A DNA stretch of 64,000 nucleotides from Panulirus ornatus (taxonomy: Eukaryota > Arthropoda > Malacostraca > Decapoda > Palinuridae). The notes below the pieces were generated by a model. The model made no database searches. It was not told the origin of the DNA and worked only from the letters and a program-made list of their open reading frames with translations. The stretch covers positions 26,718,403 to 26,782,402 of the forward strand of contig NC_092238.1 of NCBI RefSeq assembly GCF_036320965.1, given 5' to 3'. The position numbers and the translations under genes were made by a program. Shown in pieces: positions 9,760-21,768 of the stretch (its first letter is position 1; each line of letters begins with the position of its first letter).

Positions 9760-12490
9760 TCTGTATTTATTCATAAAATATACATGAAGGATGGGTAGAA
9801 AATGGCCGTAATTTACGTTAAGTTTAAGCGGTGAATTGCACATAGATTTAGACTCCAGAACTATCTTCAATATGCCGCTTAAACTTAGTCTTTTTTTTTT
9901 TCGAGGAAATTCAAATATCCACCCAAAAAAACAATTTTTATTATATACCATCTAGATAGCTAAATACATTTTGCTCATCACATACAAAATTTCATTGCAC
10001 GTTTCCTAATACTTTGGAAACTATTTTCGACGACTATCATCGATGACAAGCTGACGGTCACATATCTCGCCACACAAACACAAGCTGTAGAGAAAGAATA
10101 TTAAAATGAAAGCTTTCAACATTCATAAATGAAAACGGCTAATAACACACCTTAGCACAGACTGCATTTAACAAAACTATAATTGTGACTATCAAATACC
10201 CAAATAAGCTTTTGGACTCGCATTTGACAATACTAGTCTTGCTTTCAACTGGAGTTAAACAGGATTCCAAAAGAATTTACAAAGATACAGCCTTCAATGA
10301 ATGACTTACAAAATCAATCATAAAGCATGAAATAACACTTGCTGTGTAAGCCTTTTTAAAGTTATCTTCCGTTACCTAATAATGGTTGTGGAATGATGTT
10401 ACCGCATCTCCCGACAAAAATTTAGAACAGTTACAACCTTCTCTTCTTGCTGCATACATGATGATACTTACCTATAAAGGATTTTGCTAACAGAACTGCA
10501 GATACGCCATGGCGAAGGTCAGCATATGAACCCCCGTCATCAAGCCTGGAAAACGAAATATAATTTCTTTAGTTGTAAATGTTGACATGTTTACCAACAC
10601 TAAATACATTTACAAACATTTGTGAATGATTTATTGCATATACACATAGTAACATGAAAATTAACTGGAAATATGTAATTATCACTCATATTTCAGTTCA
10701 ACTGCAGAAAATATCTATTCATTGAAACCTGATAATTTCAATTGTTCCGTCCATAACTTTTCATCCACTTAAATAGCCAAAACACAAAAAATTGAAAACT
10801 GTCGAAATGAAAAGAAACATACTATATGCAAATAATATTCTGATCGTGAAAACATGCCCAATACTATTTCAAATATAGGTTATCTGGTGTATCAAACGCT
10901 GCCTCTGGTTTAACAGAACTCATCCCAGATGGTAAATATCCCATAAAAAAAGCCACAAAAACAATTTACTGGTGTAACCATTTTTTTAATCAACCACAGT
11001 TTGATTCTTTTATTCCAATGTAATCATATATTTTTTGCTCATTTCTATTTGTTTTCAGACAAAACGAACAGAATTATCTGGTAATACTACTTAGGAATAC
11101 TTCTTTACCCTATAAATCGCAATTATACTTGATAATATAACCAAATATGACTAGCAGTCATACTTGCACTAAAATTTACAGGATACAAAATCAGTGTACC
11201 GATTATTTTGATATACTGAAAGTAACTTCATTTGCCAACCTTCTTGATATTATTCACGATAATTTTGCATTAAAAAATTCTCTCTCTTATCTACATGATT
11301 TTTTTTTTTTATACATTTATCTATATTACCAATAGTCTCTCGACTAAGAGAACAGATTACGTGCGTGGATATTCTGAGCATCGAGGCAAACCCTCTTGCA
11401 GGATTTAATGCGTTTTTATTTAAAAATTTCACGAAAAAAATTGAAAGACATTCTTTAGAAATATTTTTATTGTCTAAGAACACTTCAAGGTAATGAATCA
11501 ATATATAACCTTGCCTCGACTACGGGATTGTAATGGCTGCATCCCGATGGACAATGATTATGGTAATATGTATTACGGCTAGGATTTCTACAGACGACTT
11601 TTCATTGGGATTCATTAAAAAAAGAAATCGACTAATGCATCACTAAACATACGTACTCATCCCTGAGTTTGGCACAATCCTACGTCACCTCAAAGTCTTA
11701 GAGCAAAGCTTTCCCGTGTTACAAAACTTACAAAACTTAAAGTCTTCAGTGTCAACTTCCTCAGCATTATCTTGGCGTCCACAATGACATCCATTTGGCG
11801 AAACTAGAGATGCAGTGACGACCACACGAAGGTCAAACCATTTCTTGGTCAGCATTGCACTTTACCATTCTGAAAAAAAAAAAAAAATCTAAAATGAGGT
11901 AAAGATCACAACATTCAGGCGGCTGTGTGAAGCTCTCGTCAGTTTGAAAACCCCATACGAATTTCAAGTAACCAAAAATAAATGCAAATTAGCTAACAAA
12001 ATAGTTGCTATGGACAACAGACGTTACTGCCAGGCAGTAACGTACAGGCGTTAATGATCACAGTTACACTGGAATTAACAATGGGAACGAATCTGCTCTT
12101 ACAATAAAGTTGCTTGTGTCAGTTTCAACAGCTTTAAACAATAGGCAGACATGTTAACCCCAGTCATTTAGAAACTTCTGAACCAGAAGGCTAAAGTTCT
12201 GAGATTCGTTTCAGCAAATTAAAAGTGCGAGATGCTGAAAATTTTTGTTTAAAATGCTTGTTTAATACTACGAAACCAGTTAACTAATAATTATCAGCAA
12301 AATTTGATAAACATCAAAACCTCTGCTGCACACGGCATGAAGGTTTTAATATACACTATAAAATAGAATAAAAAAAATATTCATAAAATCAACTAACCTG
12401 CTTGACACGACCTGTTCCTCCAGCTGTCACCAACGGAAAGACCCGAGCAACATTTAGTTCGGCCCGACGCCAACTGTGTCGCTAGTACCG
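9760..12490 (-). ncRNA. Candidate minus-strand spliced transcript, coding status unclear
   Basis: Consensus splice sites suggest exons ending at about 12,412 (CAAGCAG|GTTAGT), at 11869 downwards, at 10545-10472 (TTCCAG|GC to TATAG|GTAAGT) and from 10084 downwards (TCTCTACAG|CT). An AATAAA lies at about 9,766. Frames are open within the 74-nt exon (LDDGGSYADLRHGVSAVLL) and in the last exon (LCLCGEICDRQLVIDD), but these two frames do not join and no Met is in frame. It may be a long non-coding RNA, alternative splicing, or misread exons. Confidence 0.25.
11685..11855 (-). CDS. Candidate 56-aa Cys-rich ORF
   Basis: The ORF starts MLTKKWFDLRVVVTASLV and ends KLCSKTLR. It has a C-x-C pair (GCHCGRQD) and a C-x-x-C pair (FCKFC), which could bind metal. 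It sits just inside a segment with a near-ideal acceptor: a long T tract, then CAG at 11870-11872. A donor-like GTAAGT occurs inside the ORF after DFKF, so a spliced alternative ending is possible. A 5' exon ending CAAGCAG|GTTAGT at about 12,412 could supply the UTR. I do not recognise the product. It is short and unsupported by homology. Confidence 0.3.
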   Translation of the reverse strand: MLTKKWFDLRVVVTASLVSPNGCHCGRQDNAEEVDTEDFKFCKFCNTGKLCSKTLR

Positions 12491-12499
12491 CTCCTTCTT

Positions 12500-13700
12500 T
12501 CGACCAATCACCGCGCAGCCAGACAAATGGAGAGCCAATCACCCAACTTCTTCCAATGATTTACAAAAAAACACATACACTGCATACCATATTATGATAT
12601 ATGTATATATATGTACTGTATGTATAATGTAGTTATGGTATAACTCAATTTATACCTGAATGCCTCCTCATATTTGTGTATTCACAGACAATGCATTCTG
12701 AACTGCTTGTTTGGCCAGTAATCATTCGTATCTTTGTTTTAATATCCTTCTGTATCAATTCACTTAATAATTAAGATCACCATCACCGTGGTATGCCACA
12801 GTAGTCCTTGGGCATATATTTCTTCAGGGACCAACAAGTAGTGTCAGACGCACAGATGTGAAGTTCCACTGATATTGTGAATTACGTCACATTTTACACC
12901 TAAACATTATTCATTTTCTGTGATCGGGCCGTAGCACAGCGCTGGCATAACAGCGTCACCACAGAGATGCTGGGCAGGGAGTATTCACTTGTGTTCACAG
13001 AAGTAGGAAACAGATCATATTTACAACTCTCAAAAGACCAGAAACTTAACCTTTGATCGCGACATAAATTTCCATTATTTACTACCCATTCCTTTCACTG
13101 GTTTTACAGGGGACCGCATCTTTTATTTCGTTGTATGAAGGCTAGACCAACTCGCTAAAACCATGGGGTCTGTGCATCTACATAACTCATACAAGGTATC
13201 ACCTACACATTTTACTATGTCATCTCGTTTCTGGTAACAGAAATAAATGAAAGCATAGTGAGGACTCCCGTTTTCAGAGTAGAATCGTGTAGACTACAAG
13301 ACTGATACTATTTCTAAAATGTGCCCATAAAATCCAAATATACTCATATCGTAGTTACCAAACAGGACTTCCACGAATGTCAGCATTCACAGGAGAAGCA
13401 CAACTGTCATACAGTACCTCACAATATCAGCTATCGTCTACTTTACTTATGCAATCATTCATCAAAATACGTGATTTATTTTATTACCCCCACACTATCC
13501 CATCGTACATTACTCGTTCCAAAAGTATGTGATAGTAAGAACAAAGAACAAGATTAACATCCACTCCACTTCCACATCAACAAATCATGTAAACATCTGC
13601 GTATCGAATACGGTTATTAGGAATGTTATTAATGAAGGAAGTACAGTATACTGTATGCCTGTCACTGTGGAGATTTTTCACTTCAGTTGCTGAGCGAGAG
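12500..13700. other. Intergenic stretch downstream of the receptor gene
   Basis: Includes a minus-strand AATAAA at about 13,475 that could end the receptor transcript. Nothing else recognised. Confidence 0.45.
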
Positions 13701-13704
13701 GGCG

Positions 13705-14202
13705 CTACCCAATATAGGCTATTAGCCAATAGACTAGGTTGAAAACCATGAACACTACCACCATGAACATCCTAGCCAACTTTTCCATGCTCCTGACCGA
13801 CATGCGAAGCTTCCAAAGTCTGTGTACAAGTAGCCTCCTCCTCCTGCAGGTCATGTCATTCATGGGTACCTCCAGCGTCATCATGTCCTCAGACACGTCA
13901 CCATTTCTGTGGCCTCCGGCAGGCTTTTGGGGCGCCCCTTCATCTTGATGGTGATGTTGGTGGTGTGGCTGTTGTTGGCTTTGGACGAGTGCCTTACTAG
14001 TACTCGGTAAGAACACCTTCTCCGATGTTGGTGGCATCACGCTCAATTCATTTGTCTCGAGTCTGTTTCGCTTCTTCGCTTCGTGTAGGAAGGCATCGAT
14101 AAGGATGTGGAATACGATGATGAAGAATGTGGAGAAGATGCAGAAGAGCAGCCAGATGTCGACCAGCTTGAAGTACGACGTTTTAGGCAGAGATGCCGCC
14201 AC
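13705..14202 (-). CDS. Receptor exon 8: M3, cytoplasmic loop and M4
   Basis: Terminal coding exon of 165 codons. [14 protein letters not shown] leads into M3, as in most Cys-loop receptors. A loop of about 105 residues follows, with a [11 protein letters not shown] tract and an RRRR cluster, then M4 ([20 protein letters not shown]) and a stop three codons later. The acceptor is CCGACAG|GTG. Confidence 0.92.
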   Translation of the reverse strand: MAASLPKTSYFKLVDIWLLFCIFSTFFIIVFHILIDAFLHEAKKRNRLETNELSVMPPTSEKVFLPSTSKALVQSQQQPHHQHHHQDEGAPQKPAGGHRNGDVSEDMMTLEVPMNDMTCRRRRLLVHRLWKLRMSVRSMEKLARMFMVVVFMVFNLVYWLIAYIG

Positions 14203-14914
14203 CTGTCGGAGGAATCAAAAGTAAACAATCAACTAAGCAAAAGTTCACGTCTTACGAACAGAGATGTGAGCAACAGCCACCTTACCCTGGCTGCACAATG
14301 AGATTAAGAGAGCCGTAAACCAGAGCCAAAAACTACAGCTTGAATTTAATGATCCCATAACGCCAAACATTGTTGTCTTAACATCAAAAAAGACTAATAT
14401 GGTGTGAAATTCTGTAGGCTCATAATAGCCTTCATTTGCTCTACCAAGGATACAACTTTTGTTAGAAAGATAATCCTATAACCTTAATGATCTTTTGGTT
14501 TCAGTAATCTTGAAAAAATCATAACACAAAGAATATTTATTGATTTTTCTACAACTCCACAACCATGGTCATCTGTCATTTCAATTCTCGTAAAGAAATC
14601 CAATCATATTTTACAGATGAGTGCTAAGATTCCGACAATGATTACACATAATTCTTACACACTATAATTATCAGGTACTTCCTTAAATCTGAGCCTTGAA
14701 TGATGTAGAAGAATTCCTCCCTCTATGACCTGACCTGAGAGAAGAGTGTGGCCATGACCAGGAGGGTGGTGAGGGAGGTCATGACCCGGACCTCGAAGTT
14801 GTCCCTCTTGAAAAACAGGGTCAGGTAGCTTATTGCCAGCATCGTCAAGGATGGCACGTAGATGTTGATGACAGCATAACCAACACGACGGGCCAGAGGT
14901 ACCCTCACCTGGGA

Positions 14915-14996
<82 letters not shown>

Positions 14997-17900
14997 TATA
15001 CAAGAAATCAGATCAAGGACATTACATGAGGGTAAGTTCACCACGAACGATGGGACCCACTGAAAGATGAGACCACTAAAAGTGAGTAACGAAGGATGAG
15101 TGACGACTCACCTTGAGTACTGAAGTGTTGATCCGTAGACTCACGGGACCCACCGTATACTCAAGCAAGAGTTCGCTTCCCTCGTACTCAGCCCAGCTGG
15201 CCTCCGAGTCCCACCTGCCAAAGACCAAGACTTTACTCATTATTTACTCATCTATCCCAATATGTAAGGATAGCTTACCTATAAAAGCTTCATGTAAATA
15301 ACTCTATGCAAGCTTCAAAGCAAGGCATCACGTACTCATTACGCACTCGTCTTACTCAATATGTAAAAGTAGCTAATACATTCACTACTCATGTATTCAG
15401 CTAACTTTCACCGTGTCTAACTCATCTAACATTTGTTGCAGACATCTATCTAATCTACCGAATTTTCACGCGAGAAGATTTACTTTATTACTCAGTACAC
15501 ATTAACCATTTACTCACCTATCCTTGCAAAGAAAATATCATACCTGTCATCATCGTTTTAAGTCTCATGCAATATCAACGTAGCATTTCAAGAGGTATTG
15601 ATATATCGAAGTATATTCGAGTATATACAAGCTTTTTATACACGTTCTTGGCACACTGATAATGCATGTACATTGTATATAATACCTAATATCATAGCAT
15701 GAGTTTAGCTTTGTTAAGAACGCGTGTGTAGTACTGAGTGTTCGACAGGGTAGTGGTTATGGTGAAGCGTGTGTTGGTCTTGTTATAATGGTGGTGTGGG
15801 TGTAGTAGTAAGTGTGTGAATCCCGTTTGTGTATTGCGGGGAGAGAGTTATACTTTCGTGTTGCCCATCTCAACCTTGTATATATCTACTACCTCACCCT
15901 TACTCTTACGTGTGTGTGTGTGTGTGTGGGTGGGTGTGGGTGTAAAAAAGAGTACATATACCTGAGGTCCTCAGAGCTGTCGGCTCCTAGATGGAAGCCC
16001 AGGTAGCAAGTCTGCTCATCGAAAGGGTAGCGAGTTAGATCGAACTCACAAGTGAAGGAAGCCTGGTACTTACGCTTCTCCACCAGGGGGTTGTCCCGTC
16101 CCGGGAACAGCCGCACTGGGGACGTCAAAATAAACATCAGTCAGTGACGAAATCAAGATGGTTGGTATCAACACATGAAAGGGGATCAGAGACCCAAAAA
16201 GGAGTGGATATGATCAAACACGTGGATTCTGACCCATTATTTTCATGAGAAGACATCATATTCCACCTATAACACATCCTGCATGGCCCTTGTCCTGCCC
16301 CATAAAGCTAGTTTACAAGAAGATACAGTGCTATTCCAATTGGGTCAGTGTCTTTGGGCTACCAGACATACGACGCCTATGGGCAACATGATTTCGCGGT
16401 GCCTCAGCTTCATGTAGCCTGAGATGACTTATTACGATAAAAATCGTGCCAGTTCAGAAGTGACCTCAAAATAAATGATCCTTAACGTAACCTTATCAGG
16501 ATTATGGTAACTAAACACGATCCCTTGACCTACTTCATCCAGAGTCACTGTCATGAAAATAAACCCCGTTTCTAACTTGACAGTAATTAACAACACCCGT
16601 GACCTAACCTGTCTCACAATACCAGTTGTTGTAGGTAGATCAAAACGTACCTTCCTCTGGTATGGAGTTGTCTGTGCCAGTGTGGGTGCCTCGCCGGAGA
16701 ACGTAGGTGAGGGAGGGTGAGGCATGCTTTGAGCTGGAGGGGTGAGTGGTGTCCACGGTGTTCAGGAGCACCACGGTGGGCCGCCACACCTCCGATAGCT
16801 TGCTGTCCACCAGGTTCAGGCTGTCATAGACGGAGGAGAAGACGTTGAACCTCTGCCTGAACCTATGCATATGCCAGCTACCTTGAAGATCCGCCGATTA
16901 TTATCAATCCTAAAAGTTTCTTGAATCTCCGTGAACCTTTACGCCAAAAACTTCACTGTAGCTTCAGTTTTCTCCCGGTTCTGTGAAGCTTTCATGCTGT
17001 ATCACTCAGTATCGCTAAGCTTTCATACTGTGCCTCCCTCAAGTACCGTTAAGCTTTTATAACGTGCCTCCCAACACTGGCAAGCTTTCGCACTCTACCT
17101 CCCACACTGCTAAGCTTTCGTTCTTGTACCTCTTAGCACCATACACTTACATCACCACCTCTCGTACCGTACTGTACCTCCCAGCACTACCAACCTCTCG
17201 TACCGTACTGTACTTCCCAGCACCACCAACCTCACGTACCGTACTGTACCTCCCAGCACCACTAACCCCTCGTACCGTACTGTACCTCCCAGCACCACCA
17301 ACCCCTCGTACCGTACTGTACCTCCCAGCACCACCAACCTCTCGTACCGTACCTAGGATCGCTCTTGAGGTTGACGTACGTGGTACGAGACTCGGTCCAC
17401 ACGAGGGTGAGGCCAAAGGCAACCTTGAGTAGCATCTCGGAGGTGTCGACGCGGAGGTTGCTCAGCGAGACCAGTCCAGCAACCTCCAACGCCTCGTTGT
17501 CCACCGATCTCTTAGGCAAGCGAGGCGCCACGTTTGTCTTTACGCAAGGAAGACGATTTGGGAGAAATTAGCCACAAATTAGTCACAAATTATGGAGAAA
17601 TCTGGAAGTAGAAGACAAGATGTCTCACTGGACTGATACTTGTCATTACTATTTGTGTGCCATACTGAAAGCGATGCTTAGGACATACAAGCAACACATT
17701 TAGACAACACCAGGACTCCACAGGTAAAATGCCTCTATGCTTTGGTACCCCCGCATAAGTTCAGATCTCAGTCACTCACCGTGACACCAATGATAAGAAC
17801 CTGTTATCCCATCCACTCCTTCTACTCTTACTTCTATCAATCAAGCAATAGAGGAGTTACGGGAATCAACCACACTCGTTACTCTAACGCATGAGGGAAC

Positions 17901-20900
17901 TGTTTTATCATCAGTTCTTACCACTTAAAGTTTGGTGTCTTTTGCACAGTGGTTAGAAGAACGTTCGTCATTTTAACAGCCACCAGGATGTGGACCTTTG
18001 CATCCATCACTCTTTGCTGTCCTAAGCAATACAAAATGTTTTCATTCTTTTATTTTGTGCCTGTCAAAGTTACCTCAACAGAGTACAGATCTGTTTTTGG
18101 GTGTCGTATGCCTCGGTCATGGACACGAGACACTGAAAAAAAGAGGCAGAAAAAATAAAAGAGTGAAGAGAGAAAATAAATACTCTGAGTTATTTAGGAA
18201 ATGTAAAACTTGTTTCTTAAACGGGGTCAGTTTGTCGTTGCCAGGAGATACACGCGATGGTAAGGAGTTCCCAAGCTTTGTGGTGTAGGGAAATATAGAC
18301 ATAACAAAGGTCCACCCTTGACTGAAGACAATGAAGAACTGGACTCCCTCAGCATATGAAAGAAAATGCAAGCCAGTAGGCTATCTATATACTGTTCATG
18401 CTTCCACTATGTTTATTGACAGGTTAACTGGAGTATGCAAGGTTCGTGCCTGCCTGTGGCTTCAACGATGTGTGTGTGTGTGTGTTTACTGTTTTGATTA
18501 CTAGTTGTGTGTTACGGAGAAAGAATTATATACTCGTGTTGCCTCGTTTCTTGCTTAAATGTACCATGTTTTCTTTTTTTTTACTCCTGTGTATGCATAT
18601 GTTAGCACAACACACCCTAGCTTAAGAAAGGTACCATCCATTCATCGACCAAACTCGAGGGCAGAATGAATACCTTGATTGACTGTGGGCCGACTGCTGC
18701 GCCAGGATTCGAACCCACTTGGGTTCGAATCCTGAGCAGGTCCATGATTAGTGACGTTAACCACGTGTCCGTGTTTGTGTGTATGTTCCTACATGAGTGC
18801 GTGTGTACTTTCTCACAATCCGGAACTGTACAAGCAACCACATGCAACATTTAACCGCTACCCAATCGAGGTGCTAAACTAATCCAGCTGATCGCGTGCT
18901 GAAGCCGTCTGTACGCGTTGTAATTGCATGAAGCTGAACACATGAATGACAAAGCTTTTTCTTCCATCAGAATTACGTCCTTGACAGTACAGCCCTTAAC
19001 AGTCTTGAAGTGCAAACTCTTATTCATTGAAGCAACTTTGCCATGAGAAGTCTGCCGGTCAAACAAAATTATAGGATATTTCTTGAGAGCCAATTACATT
19101 CTGACCAGCTGCCTAAACTGCAACAAGATTGCTAATGTGTCCAAATTACCACTCCTGCGGTGTATATCGAAGTATCACCTAGGGGGACATGACGCTGTTG
19201 TGCAATATATGAACCAGTGACAGAGGTAACTCCAAATCTCAAGCCTTTTCCTTTATTATTCTCAAGGTTACCAAGAGGAAGGAAAAACACGTCTTCATTT
19301 CTGGCTCTCGATCAGAATTAGTCTTTGGTTGTAATTTTTTTTTCTAGATTGGAATCTGTACTGGAATTTTCTAATTTCAGACCATCTATGTCGAAAGGAA
19401 CGTAATCTATTTCCAGGAATAATACTAGCGACTATAAACGAAGCCTTTTATAACCACGAAAGTATTGATTCCGTCATCTCTCAGTTCTGCTATTGTCTCC
19501 TCTATTACATTTGGTGAACGAAAATCTAAAAAAACAATCTATGTTTTTACTATGAGTAAATGTTTCTATATTTTGATTGACTACCCTACCATGTATCTGT
19601 ATACCAACACGCCATACTTCCAGAACACACGTCCCCTTACAAGTGACTTATGAAACGCCTTCCTATACCCTATATATACTGCTACCAGCACGCTATCTTG
19701 CATTCAAACTCTCTCAAATCATGATACCAGGGTGTCACCATGTAGGTCTACTTGTCACAGCACATTACCTTGTAGTCCGGCGGGAGACGGACCAGCAGAC
19801 AGTCGGCCTCGTCACTGTTATCTCGACAGTCGTATTTGAGGTCACAGCGGAGGGTCAGGTCGACGCAAGTGCCGTCGTCGCATGTGTACTGGTGTTCCTC
19901 ACACACTGATAGCAGGAGACGCCGGACTTCGCCACTCTCTTGATCACACAGAGGCTCATCCAGATGCCACCATTTTCGCCCCATCGGGTAGTCGTACTTG
20001 GAAGGCTGCAAGTGCGCCATGGTCTCATTCGACTGATGGTTTAGCCAAACCCAGCGAGCGCCATCGTGGAGAATCTTGTAGTCGCCGTATCCCACGAAGA
20101 CTCTCGTATCCTTGTCGTACTTCATCATGTAGTTCAAGTTGCGCACGTGGGTTTCGCACGACCCCTTCATAGTGAGGATGATGTCGGGAGGGACAACGCA
20201 ACAAGTACAACTCAGAGCGGGGCAGTGCTCGTCGACGACGCCCACCGCGTCCAGAGCGCCGCAGTTTTCATAATGGAGACCGTTGGGTTCGTCGTCAGCC
20301 CAAGGTATACCGTAGGCAGGGCGTCCGTTGTAGTGGTAGACCCACTGCCCTTCATCTGCCTCGTCCTCGATGCCCACCCACAGCATCTTACACTCTGGTC
20401 GAAGCCTCTGAGCTTCGGAGTAGATGCCTCTAACGTCAGACCAGTTCCTTGGTGTGGGTATGAAGCCTCCTAAGGCTTCACACAGGTGACAACCTTCGTT
20501 ATAGGTCATTGGAGGAAACACTTGGAACCGGGGAGGCTTCTCGTGATAACACAAGGCTTGGGAGTCTACCTCATACTCGACCACGTCTTGCACCTCCCAC
20601 TCCCTGTCCCAGCTGATGACATCACCGCGAGGGAGGCTTCTACACATGGCCAGATCACTCACTTCCTCCTGGGGCAGCACCCGGCTCCACAGGTTAAACT
20701 GGGTCACCTCACCGATGAAGGATACAACGGTGTAATCCAAGGAGTCGACGTATCCTACTGTCACTTCAGTGGCCCACTGAGGGAGGGTCTCTGACAGGTT
20801 GTGGGTCTTCAGGGATCGACCGTCTAAGGACGTGGTCACCTGGTTCAGGCCTCGGTCGTGGTTTATACAGACGAAATACCATCGATACGGACGCAGCCAG

Positions 20901-21687
20901 CGCGTCAGCGGGATGAACTTGTATTGGTGGGACACCACAATACGCATCCTGTCCACATTGAACTCTGTAACGAGAACTAACATTTGCAGGAAGTCTCGGT
21001 AATTACAACTATGGCAACCTAAGAAAAAAAAATCAGTGGATCAGACAATGCCAACGCCATTTACTACAGCCATAGAGAAAAACTTTACGATAGAACCGCT
21101 ACAGGCTCACCAAACTACCTTAGTCTCCCTTCAAATACATCTCTATTCTGTCAAAGAAAATGCTCTCAATTTTTCCATTTTCTTTCATCACATTTAACCA
21201 TACACTATTAAAGAAGTAACCAAAAGGACAATAAATACCGGCAGTTTAGAAAGGCTTAAAAGGATATCTGTAAACAATTACGTTTATTTCTATGGAGGGG
21301 CTCCACAAGTGTAGAACTCTCCCCCTGTACCGTACAAGTAGTTAATTACTAAGAAATCACACACAGACACACCTGCCTTAACCCTGTTTCCAAAGCCTAT
21401 TGGCCTCAAACTTAGTCAGTAACTTAACCATAAAAGAAAGAACAAAATCTTTTATTATATGCAATGAAGTTTACCAACCTAGCTGCAGTAGCGGTCGCGT
21501 TCCGTTGCCCAAGATCCTAAAGATGACGTTGATCCTGCGAAGCCTCAGGAATTGGAACCTAACGCAGGCGGTGAAATTGTGTCCCGGGGTGAAGTGGAGG
21601 TCGTGAGTTCGAGCCCCGGCGCCAACTCCGGGGTTAGCGTTGGCCTCGCACTGCAGGACCCGCTCACCTGAACTCACCCCTATAGCA

Positions 21688-21768
<81 letters not shown>

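Noticed and set aside
17064..17531. Open frames on both strands over the 36-bp repeat
   Set aside because: Products of the minisatellite; only the minus part right of 17,353 is a real receptor exon.
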